The notes under the pieces were generated by a model. It did not search any database, was not told where the DNA came from, and worked only from the letters and a program-made list of their open reading frames with translations. Shown here piece by piece: positions 1-5,428 of a stretch of 5,465 nt of DNA (the stretch's first letter is position 1; every line of letters begins with the position of its first letter). Source of the stretch: Rubrivirga sp. (GTDB taxonomy: Bacteria > Bacteroidota > Rhodothermia > Rhodothermales > Rubricoccaceae); contig JAAXJP010000564.1 of assembly GCA_012269805.1 (NCBI GenBank), forward strand, positions 1-5,465. The letters are read 5' to 3'. A program made the position numbers and the translations under genes.

Positions 1-50
1 CTCCCCCCCACGCGACCCGCCGGACCGCTACGCCGCTCTCTGTCCCCTCG
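1..50 (+). other. Short leader upstream of the lipoprotein gene
   Basis: Only 50 bases precede the first ATG. I see a C-rich stretch (seven C at 3-9) and no purine-rich Shine-Dalgarno sequence ahead of the start. No convincing -7/-33 promoter pair is visible. The promoter of the operon, or an earlier gene in it, may lie outside the window. Confidence 0.4.
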
Positions 51-815
51 ATGCCCGTAGCTCTCCGGCCCCCCGTGGTCTTGCTGGCCGTCGCCCTCTG
101 GGGGTGCGACGCCGCGCCCGGCTTCGCCAGCGAGGTCGCCCGCCCGACGCTCGGCGCGGTCGACGTCTCGCCGACCGACGTCGCCCTCGCCACCGACGCG
201 CCGACCGCGACGGTCCCGCTCGCCGTCACGGGCACGCTCGGCGGGGAGGGGACGGTCCGGGTGATCGTCCTCGTCCGCTACGCCGAGACCGACTCGCTCG
301 TGGCCGAGGCCGAGGCCGACGTGGAGCCCGGCACCTTCCGCGTCGACGCGCCCTTCGACCTTCCGCGAGGCGCCATCGGCGAGTACAGCGTCCGCGTGGC
401 GACGGAGGGCGCCGACGGGCGCGCGGGCGACCAGGCCGCGGCCGTCCTCCGCTTTGCTGCGACGAACCTGGGCCCGCCGTCGGTGACGGCGAACGCGCCG
501 GACGCCGTCTCGCGGCCGACCGGCACGACGGTCGTCCGCGTCCCGATCGTCGCGACGGTCACGGACCCCGACGGGCGGGCCAACATCGCGGCGGTCGTCG
601 CCGTCGACCCGGAGAGCGGCGGCACGATCGGGCGCCTCTTCGACGACGGCCCGGCGGGCGGCGCGGCCGACCCGACGGCCGACGACGGGCGGTACTCGGC
701 CAATGTCCAGGTCACGTCGGACTTCGAGCCGGGCACCTACGAGCTGGCGATCATCGCCGTCGACAAGTACGGGGCGGAGAGCGAGCCGGCGCCCTACAGC
801 TTTACGGTCCGATGA
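51..815 (+). CDS. Lipoprotein with two Ig-like domains (choice-of-anchor X type)
   Basis: The 254-residue product is an exported lipoprotein of unknown precise role. Residues 1-19 form a lipoprotein signal: a short N-region with Arg6, a hydrophobic stretch VVLLAVALWG, and Cys19 as the lipidated residue. The lipobox LWGC has an unusual Trp at -2. The mature protein has no further membrane segment and reads as two beta-sandwich domains, about 33-138 and 142-254. The second carries the pattern LFDDG...DPTADDGRYSANV (196-219), followed by a segment ending AIIAVDKYGAES. That pattern is typical of choice-of-anchor X/Ig-like domains of Bacteroidota surface proteins. The start is chosen because the signal peptide begins directly at this ATG; no ribosome binding site is seen. 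The stop overlaps the next start by four bases (ATGA), implying coupled translation with the propeller gene. Role in surface adhesion or assembly is inference. Confidence 0.88.
   Translation: MPVALRPPVVLLAVALWGCDAAPGFASEVARPTLGAVDVSPTDVALATDAPTATVPLAVTGTLGGEGTVRVIVLVRYAETDSLVAEAEADVEPGTFRVDAPFDLPRGAIGEYSVRVATEGADGRAGDQAAAVLRFAATNLGPPSVTANAPDAVSRPTGTTVVRVPIVATVTDPDGRANIAAVVAVDPESGGTIGRLFDDGPAGGAADPTADDGRYSANVQVTSDFEPGTYELAIIAVDKYGAESEPAPYSFTVR
812..815 (+). promoter_or_regulatory. ATGA start/stop overlap (translational coupling)
   Basis: The ATG of the propeller gene (812-814) overlaps the TGA of the lipoprotein gene (813-815). There is no Shine-Dalgarno sequence just upstream, so the second gene is probably translated by terminating or re-initiating ribosomes. 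This supports a single transcript. Confidence 0.8.
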
Positions 816-2467
816 CGCGCGCGATTCTCGCCCTCGCCCTACTGGTGGGCGCCGCCACCGGGCAGGCTCAGACGACGGTCGAGACCGGCTCGGGCACGGC
901 CACGCTCCTCCCGGCGGGCGCCCGCAACGGCGTGGCCGTCCTCGACGCCGACGGCGGCACGCTCCGCGCCGGCCCGATCCTCGTCGAGGTCGCGCCGAAC
1001 GGGACGGTCACGATCCCCGGCCGCGCCGCGGCCTTCGACCCCGCGACGGCCCTCGACGCCCGCGTGTTCGCGCTCGACGCCCGCGACGGCGTCGTGGTGG
1101 CCGGCCTCGGGTTCAACGACGTCACGGCCGACGCCGACCAGCCACCCGCGACGGCCGCCGGCTTCGCCGTCTCCACCGACGGCGGTCAGAGCTACGTCTA
1201 CCGCTTCCCGCCGCTCGACCAGAGCCGTGACACGACCGTCACGTACGGCGTCTCGACGCTCCCGGCCATCCCCTCGACGATCTCGCAGCTCGCCGCGCCG
1301 CTCGACGTGGCGCTCTCGCCCGGCGCCGACACGGTCTACTCGGCCAACCTGTTCGGCGGCCTCCGACGCAGCACCGACGCCGGCGCCACGTGGCAGCGCG
1401 TGGTCCTCCCGCCGGACTCGCTCCTCGTCCTCGACCCGCGCGAGCCGTACGACTTCCTCTACAACCCCGACATCCGCATCCCCATCGGGTTCGTCGGGGG
1501 CGACCCGGACCAGCCGGTGCTCGCCCAGTTCTCGGAGAACTACGTCGCGCTGTCCGTGGTGGTCGACGAGGCCGGGACGGTGTGGGCCGGGACGAACGGT
1601 GGCCTCAACCGCTCGGTCCGCGTCGAGGGCGCCGAGGACTTCGCGTGGGTCCGCTACACCGACGCGATCCTGGGCGGGGCGCTCCCAGGAAACCAGGTGT
1701 TCGCGCTCGAAACGCGGCCCGTCGCCGACGGCCGCGACGAGGTCTGGGCGGTCTGCCGCAACTCGGGCAACCCGTTCACCCAGGGCGAAGAGGAGGCCGG
1801 CGTCGCCGTCTGGCGGGGCGACGACGAGGAGGGCCTGGCTGTCTTCGAGACCGTCCTCCTCGGCGTCACGGCGGAGGACGTGGCCTTCGACGACGCGCGC
1901 GCCTACGTCGCCGCCACCGACGGCCTCTACGTCTCCGACGACGACGGCGCGACGTGGCGCGTCGTCCGCGTCTTCCGCGACGCCGCCGGGCGGACGCTCC
2001 CGGTCGGCCCCCGCGCCCGCACGGTCGCGACGACGCCGGGCGTGCTCTGGGTCGGCGTGAGCTCGCAGAGCCTCTCTGGCGGCCAGGACCCGAGCGCGGG
2101 GCTCCTGCGGAGCACCGACGGCGGGCAGACCTGGGAGCTGTTCCGCGCCGACGTCCGACCGCAGGCCGAGGGCGACGGCGCCCGGCCGGTGGACGTCTAC
2201 GCGTATCCCAACCCGTTCAACCCGCGCAACGGCGACCTCCGCGTCCGCCTCGACCTCGCCTCGCCGTCGGACGTCACGATCCGGATCTACGACGTCGGGA
2301 TGAACCTCGTGCGGACGCTCGACGCGCCCGGCCGGCCCGCGGGGCCGAACGAGGTGTTCTGGGACGGCCAGTCCGACAGCGGCCTCCGAGTCGCGAACGG
2401 GGCTTACATCTACACCGTCGAGGCCGCGGGCGAGCGGTTCTCGGGGCGCATCCTGGTGATCCAATGA
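812..2467 (+). CDS. Secreted Asp-box beta-propeller protein with C-terminal FlgD-like Ig domain
   Basis: The 551-residue product is predicted to be exported. Residues 1-19 are a signal peptide (hydrophobic core ILALALLVGAA, likely cleavage after GQA at 17-19). The body carries four Asp-box (BNR/sortilin-like) motifs: STDGGQSY at 121-128, STDAGATW at 187-194, SDDDGATW at 375-382 and STDGGQTW at 434-441. VWAGTNGGL (257-265) resembles blade motifs of ligand-binding propellers. Residues 463-551 form a FlgD-type Ig domain: it opens YAYPNPFNP, has the IRIYDVGMNLVRTL strand and WDGQSDSG turn, then NGAYIYTV, and ends GRILVIQ. Such C-terminal domains are common on proteins exported to the surface in Bacteroidota and related phyla. 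No catalytic residues could be assigned, so a structural or binding role is more likely than sialidase activity. The open frame extends upstream to 104, but the start at 812 is chosen because the signal peptide begins there and it forms an ATGA overlap. The gene is coupled to the lipoprotein upstream and the PorV-like barrel downstream. Confidence 0.9.
   Translation: MTRAILALALLVGAATGQAQTTVETGSGTATLLPAGARNGVAVLDADGGTLRAGPILVEVAPNGTVTIPGRAAAFDPATALDARVFALDARDGVVVAGLGFNDVTADADQPPATAAGFAVSTDGGQSYVYRFPPLDQSRDTTVTYGVSTLPAIPSTISQLAAPLDVALSPGADTVYSANLFGGLRRSTDAGATWQRVVLPPDSLLVLDPREPYDFLYNPDIRIPIGFVGGDPDQPVLAQFSENYVALSVVVDEAGTVWAGTNGGLNRSVRVEGAEDFAWVRYTDAILGGALPGNQVFALETRPVADGRDEVWAVCRNSGNPFTQGEEEAGVAVWRGDDEEGLAVFETVLLGVTAEDVAFDDARAYVAATDGLYVSDDDGATWRVVRVFRDAAGRTLPVGPRARTVATTPGVLWVGVSSQSLSGGQDPSAGLLRSTDGGQTWELFRADVRPQAEGDGARPVDVYAYPNPFNPRNGDLRVRLDLASPSDVTIRIYDVGMNLVRTLDAPGRPAGPNEVFWDGQSDSGLRVANGAYIYTVEAAGERFSGRILVIQ
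2464..2467 (+). promoter_or_regulatory. ATGA start/stop overlap (translational coupling)
   Basis: The ATG of the PorV-like gene (2464-2466) overlaps the TGA of the propeller gene (2465-2467). This is the second identical junction in the operon and is again without a visible Shine-Dalgarno sequence. The product ratio of the propeller and the barrel is therefore likely linked. Confidence 0.8.
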
Positions 2468-3537
2468 CGCGGCTCGTGACTCTCCCCACCTCGGTCACGA
2501 GGCGGGCGTGGTGGGCGCTCGCCCTGCTCCTCGCCGCGGCGCCCGCCATGGCCCAGGCGCCGGGCGCGTTCTTCCGCCTCGGGATGGGCGCGCGCTCCGT
2601 CGCGATGCCGTCGCAGGTCGCCGACCGGTCGGGCTACGCGAGCCCGTACCTCAACCCGGCGCTCGCGCCGTTCACGCCGGCCCAGGGCGTCGAGCTGACG
2701 GCCGGCCGGCTCGCGTTCGCGCGGTCCTGGGAGGGCGTCCAGGTGGCCGCCCCGCTCGAGCCGGTCTCCGGCTTCGCGGGCGGCGTCATCCACGGCGGCG
2801 TCGACGACATCGACGGGCGCGACGCGAGCGGCTACCCGACGAGCGGGCAGAACGAGGACGGCACGCTCCGGGCCGACGAGTACGCCTTTTTCGCCGCGTT
2901 CGGGACGCAGTTCTCGAGCCGCGTCTCGGCCGGCGTCGGGCTCCGGCTCTACCGGAACGAGCTGTTCGAGGGCACGCGCGCGCCGACGGCCATCGGCATC
3001 TCGCTCGGCACGACGGCCCAACTCACGGAGCGCGTCTCGGTAGGGCTCGTCGTCGACGACCTCTTCGCGCGCTACGAGTGGAGCTCGTCGGGGTCCGCGA
3101 CAGCGTCCGCGACGGACTACTTCCCGGTGCGCGTCCGGGGCGGCCTGGCCTACGCGGCGGGCGACCGCGGGGAGGGGCGGCCCCGACTGACCGTCGCCGC
3201 CGAGGGCGAGCTGTACGTCCAGCCCGCCGAGACCCGGCGGTTCGACGGGGTCGACGTGATCGGGACCGACCCGGCGCAGTCCTCCACGACGCTCGAGGTC
3301 ACCCTCGCCGACGTGCAGGGCCGTGTCGGTGGCGAGTACTGGTTGACCGACGGGTTCGCCGCCCGTCTCGGGCTCGACCGGGTCGGCGCGGGCGAGGCCG
3401 GCGAGCTCCGGCCGTCCGGCGGGTTCGGCGTCGAGCAGCGCGTCGGCGAGCTCGACCTCCGGGTCGACTACACGGCCGTCGTCGAGCCGTTCGGCTCGGC
3501 CCTCATGCACCTGGCGACGGTCCGCCTCGGCCTCTAG
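2464..3537 (+). CDS. PorV/PorQ-like outer-membrane beta-barrel protein
   Basis: The 357-residue product has a long signal peptide: basic N-region with Arg13-Arg14, core WWALALLLAAAP, and cleavage after AMA at residue 30. The mature N-terminus carries FRLGMGARSVAM (37-48) and YLNPALAP (62-69). These correspond to the GARALGMG...YWNPAGLA signature of the PorV/PorQ and UPF0164 outer-membrane family, though the glycines after the first block are replaced here. The rest alternates amphipathic strands with Asp/Gly-rich turns, for example SAGVGLRLYRN (155-165) and VSVGLVVDDLFARYEW (191-206), and ends MHLATVRLGL. That is the pattern of a beta-barrel of roughly 14 strands. In T9SS, PorV binds the C-terminal signal of cargo and delivers it to the sortase PorU; this homologue could act on the propeller encoded just upstream, but that is inference. 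The frame is open back to 1390, and the start at 2464 is set by the signal peptide and the ATGA overlap. The stop is in a CTAG shared with the convergent gene. Confidence 0.85.
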   Translation: MTRLVTLPTSVTRRAWWALALLLAAAPAMAQAPGAFFRLGMGARSVAMPSQVADRSGYASPYLNPALAPFTPAQGVELTAGRLAFARSWEGVQVAAPLEPVSGFAGGVIHGGVDDIDGRDASGYPTSGQNEDGTLRADEYAFFAAFGTQFSSRVSAGVGLRLYRNELFEGTRAPTAIGISLGTTAQLTERVSVGLVVDDLFARYEWSSSGSATASATDYFPVRVRGGLAYAAGDRGEGRPRLTVAAEGELYVQPAETRRFDGVDVIGTDPAQSSTTLEVTLADVQGRVGGEYWLTDGFAARLGLDRVGAGEAGELRPSGGFGVEQRVGELDLRVDYTAVVEPFGSALMHLATVRLGL

Positions 3538-3549
3538 CGGACGACCGTC
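3516..3549. repeat. Imperfect inverted repeat across the convergent stop codons
   Basis: The left arm GACGGTCCG (3516-3524) pairs with the right arm CGGACGACCGTC (3538-3549), giving nine pairs with a 3-base bulge around a 13-base loop. The loop ends in the CTAG (3534-3537) that supplies TAG stops to both strands. It could act as a bidirectional terminator, but there is no T-run on either side. The arms also encode Thr-Val-Arg and Thr-Val-Val-Arg at the ends of the two proteins, so the symmetry may be a by-product of coding. Confidence 0.4.
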
Positions 3550-4487
3550 ACCCGCCGCGACTCGCGGACGGTCTCGCCGACGACGCGGACGACGTAGACC
3601 CCGGCCGGCAGCCCGGCGCCGTCGATTCCGAACGTGTGGTCGACGCCGCCCGCGAGGGGCCCGTCGTGGAGCACCGCAACGCGGCGTCCGAGCGCGTCGG
3701 AGACGTGGACCGTGACCGCCTCGGTGGCGTCGAGCCGGAGGCGGAACGCGGCGCGTCCGGTCGTGGGGTTCGGGGCAGGAGGCGTGAGGAGGGCGCCGGG
3801 CGGCCCCGGCGTGGTGGAGACCTCGAACCTCTGGACGTCCAGGTCCCAGCGGATGACGTCTGCCGAGGTCACAGCCCCGTTCGCGTCGAGGGCGGCGGCG
3901 GCCTCGTCGACCGAGACGCCGGTGATCCGCCACTGCTCATACCGCGACCCGTCCGAGCGCGTGTCTCCCTCGAGGACGACGCCGTCGTACGTCGCACGCA
4001 ACGCGTCGACCGAGTCCGCGTCGGCCTCGTCGAAGTAGACACCGACTCGGCCCCCGAGGTAGGCCGGGGCCTCGAACGAGACCGAGATCCTGAGGCTGTC
4101 AGGGCACGGCTGGAAGTCGCCGCTGGCCGTTCTGCAAGACCCGTTGACGTACCCAGTGATCGTCTGCGTCCCGCCGGTCACGGGGATTCCGACGTCAGCC
4201 GGGTCGAGCGTCCACTCCCAGATGAGGCCGCCGTCTGGCTTGAGAATCGTTAAGACGTCGTCGAGCGTGCAGGCGTTGTTGAACTCGACGCCCTCGTAGT
4301 CGAACGCGAGCTTGCACGCCGAGGGGGTGGAGAGGGCCGCCTGTTCAGTCCCCAGGTTGAGGACCGAATAGCGGAAGACGATCGGCTCGCCGTAGGCGTA
4401 GACCTCCTTGTCGACGGAGGCCTCGGCGACGAGGGCGGGCTGCGCGCGGGCGGAGGCGGCCAACGCGATGATGAGAAACAGGCGCAT
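3534..4487 (-). CDS. Secreted protein: BsuPI-like domain, I9/propeptide-like segment, T9SS type A sorting domain
   Basis: The 317-residue product has a signal peptide (LFLIIALAASARA, cleavage after residue 15) at the chosen ATG; no Shine-Dalgarno sequence is seen. Residues about 20-140 resemble the BsuPI-type Ig fold: YAYGEPIVFRYSVLN (30-44), then LAFDYEGVEF, LIWEWTLDP and a closing strand. It has four cysteines (58, 73, 118, 128), enough for two disulfides. Residues about 145-217 read as beta-alpha-beta-beta-alpha-beta: GRVGVYF, a helix at ADADSVDALRA, two strands, the helix VDEAAAALDANGAV and the strand ADVIRWDL. This resembles subtilase propeptide/I9 inhibitor folds, a weaker assignment. 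Residues 237-317 are a T9SS type A sorting domain with PAPNPTTG (237-244), VHVSDALGRRV (260-270) and LPAGVYVVRV (293-302), predicting surface attachment or release through T9SS. It lies 53 bases downstream of the CPBP gene, probably co-transcribed. The N-terminal half is lower in GC (about 64% at 4141-4380) and uses a TTA Leu codon at residue 79, unlike its neighbours. Substrate and partner are unknown. Confidence 0.87.
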   Translation of the reverse strand: MRLFLIIALAASARAQPALVAEASVDKEVYAYGEPIVFRYSVLNLGTEQAALSTPSACKLAFDYEGVEFNNACTLDDVLTILKPDGGLIWEWTLDPADVGIPVTGGTQTITGYVNGSCRTASGDFQPCPDSLRISVSFEAPAYLGGRVGVYFDEADADSVDALRATYDGVVLEGDTRSDGSRYEQWRITGVSVDEAAAALDANGAVTSADVIRWDLDVQRFEVSTTPGPPGALLTPPAPNPTTGRAAFRLRLDATEAVTVHVSDALGRRVAVLHDGPLAGGVDHTFGIDGAGLPAGVYVVRVVGETVRESRRVTVVR

Positions 4488-4540
4488 GACGACGAGGTGG
4501 GATCGAGGGCAGGATAGGGCGCCCGATCTCTGGCACCAAG
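4488..4540 (-). other. Short intergenic gap between CPBP gene and secreted-protein gene
   Basis: These 53 bases separate two co-directional genes. They contain a weak imperfect inverted repeat: GATCGAGGGC at 4501-4510 against GCCCGATC at 4521-4528, eight pairs with two unpaired bases and a 10-base loop. No T-run follows it on the minus strand, so it is not a convincing terminator. No promoter-like element stands out. Read-through from the CPBP gene is the simplest assumption. Confidence 0.4.
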
Positions 4541-5335
4541 TCAGCCAAGGCCACCCAGGGCCTCCACGAGCGCCCCGAGGCCGACGCCCTCGGCGCCGGT
4601 CCGAAAGCGGAGCGCGGCGAACAAGTCGAGGGCCATCATCTGCGCAGCGTGGATCGGGACGGCGATCCAGAAGCTCCGGCAGCGCCACACGAGCGCGCCG
4701 AGCGCGAGCCCGCCCAGGATGGAGAGGTAGGCCTCGGCCGGCGGCTTCTGCGCGTGGAGGATCGCGAAGGGGACCGTCTGGACCACGATCGCGAGCGGGG
4801 CCCCGAGCGCCGGCGCCGTCCCGAACAGGACGAACCCCCGCCACAGGTACTCCCACCCGATCCAGTAGAACAGGAACAGCGCCTCGTAGGCGAGGAACAC
4901 GGTCCAGCTCTCCTTCGCCCCGAAAAAGTGCGGGTACTGCGCTTGGAACGCCTGCCCGTCCGAGAGCACCCACGTGCCGATGAGGACGAGCGGGAGGTAG
5001 GCGAGCGCGAGCCCCGTCGCCAGCTTCCAGTCGCCCAGCCCGAGCCCGGCCTCGCGCGGCGACCACCGGAACCCGACGAGCAGGATCAGGGCCGGGACCA
5101 CGAACCCGAGCACGCCCTGCATCCCGAACCACCACGCCCACGCGCCGAACGCCTCGTCGGCGAAGCCGAGCGGGTTGTCGAGGCCGAGGTACACGCGGCG
5201 GCTGCCCACCTGGAGGTGGAACAGGACGAGGACGGTGGCCGTGAGGAGCACGACCGCGGCCCGTCGGGCGTTGGGAGAGAGGCCGGCGACGGCGGCGCGG
5301 AGGCCTTGCCACTCGCTGCGGAGGCGGTCTATCAT
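4541..5335 (-). CDS. CPBP-family (CAAX/Abi) intramembrane metalloprotease homologue
   Basis: The 264-residue product is a polytopic inner-membrane protein with about seven hydrophobic segments (roughly 26-41, 68-88, 104-124, 145-164, 177-193, 203-217 and 222-243). The CPBP motifs are present: EYLWRG at 162-167 (motif 1), FAILH at 190-194 (motif 2) and His229 in PIHAAQMMALD (motif 3). The family motif 1 is EExxxR; here the first Glu is Trp161, leaving Glu162 and Arg166. Motif 3 has Met at the place often held by Asn. SPREAGLGLGDWKLA (92-106) matches the pre-core element often seen in this family. Glu162, His194 and His229 could still form the metal/catalytic site, so an active protease is plausible but not certain. 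Family members cleave prenylated proteins, signal peptides or bacteriocin-related targets; the substrate here is unknown. The ATG at 5335 gives a short charged N-terminus before the first segment. The secreted gene downstream is likely in the same operon. Confidence 0.88.
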   Translation of the reverse strand: MIDRLRSEWQGLRAAVAGLSPNARRAAVVLLTATVLVLFHLQVGSRRVYLGLDNPLGFADEAFGAWAWWFGMQGVLGFVVPALILLVGFRWSPREAGLGLGDWKLATGLALAYLPLVLIGTWVLSDGQAFQAQYPHFFGAKESWTVFLAYEALFLFYWIGWEYLWRGFVLFGTAPALGAPLAIVVQTVPFAILHAQKPPAEAYLSILGGLALGALVWRCRSFWIAVPIHAAQMMALDLFAALRFRTGAEGVGLGALVEALGGLG

Positions 5336-5373
5336 TCGAAACTGCAGGGCGGAGGCCGGGCCGCACGGGCCCC

Positions 5374-5390
5374 GGTCGGCGGCGCCGACC
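5374..5390. repeat. Perfect 7-bp inverted repeat with 3-base loop
   Basis: GGTCGGC (5374-5380) and GCCGACC (5384-5390) flank GGC. The repeat begins 39 bases upstream of the CPBP start codon. It could be an operator or a hairpin in the 5' leader. Neither side has a T-run, so an intrinsic terminator is unlikely. Confidence 0.65.
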
Positions 5391-5393
5391 CCG

Positions 5394-5401
5394 CGAAGAT
5401 A
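5394..5401 (-). promoter_or_regulatory. Possible Bacteroidota-type -7 element for the CPBP operon
   Basis: On the minus strand this reads TATCTTCG, one mismatch from the Bacteroidota -7 consensus TAnnTTTG. It lies about 59 bases upstream of the CPBP start. No TTTG-like -33 element is found at the usual spacing; that zone holds the G-run instead. It is a weak single-motif match. Confidence 0.25.
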
Positions 5402-5417
5402 CCGGCCCCGCCGACGG

Positions 5418-5428
5418 CCCCCCCCCCC
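5418..5428. repeat. Homopolymer tract of 11 C (G on the CPBP strand)
   Basis: Eleven consecutive C bases are present, 82 bases upstream of the CPBP start codon and 16 bases upstream of the -7-like element. It is the longest mononucleotide run I noticed in the window. Runs of this length are prone to slipped-strand length changes, and to sequencing error. Confidence 0.85.

Noticed and set aside
104..811. Upstream extension of the propeller gene frame
   Set aside because: The translation is Arg-rich shadow of the lipoprotein gene. A clean signal peptide starts at 812, so the true start is there.
1390..2463. Upstream extension of the PorV-like gene frame
   Set aside because: It overlaps the propeller gene out of frame with Arg/Pro-rich content. 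The signal peptide starts at 2464.
839..2464. 541-codon open frame antisense to the propeller gene, nearly matching its extent
   Set aside because: Its translation is a low-complexity Arg/Gly/Asp/Glu/Val-rich string without domains or a signal. At this GC content antisense frames rarely meet stop codons, while the plus strand encodes clear motifs.
2410..3933. 507-codon minus-strand open frame across the PorV-like gene and the convergent gene end
   Set aside because: It is Arg/Gly/Ala/Pro-rich, spans two real genes on opposite strands, and has no recognisable motif. It is a high-GC shadow.
2508..4253. 581-codon plus-strand open frame
   Set aside because: It is out of frame with the PorV-like gene and antisense to the secreted-protein gene, and its product is low-complexity Arg/Gly-rich.
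4501..4528. Imperfect inverted repeat in the 53-base gap, considered as a terminator or attenuator
   Set aside because: The stem has two unpaired bases, the loop is 10 bases and no T-run follows on the minus strand. It is too weak to call.
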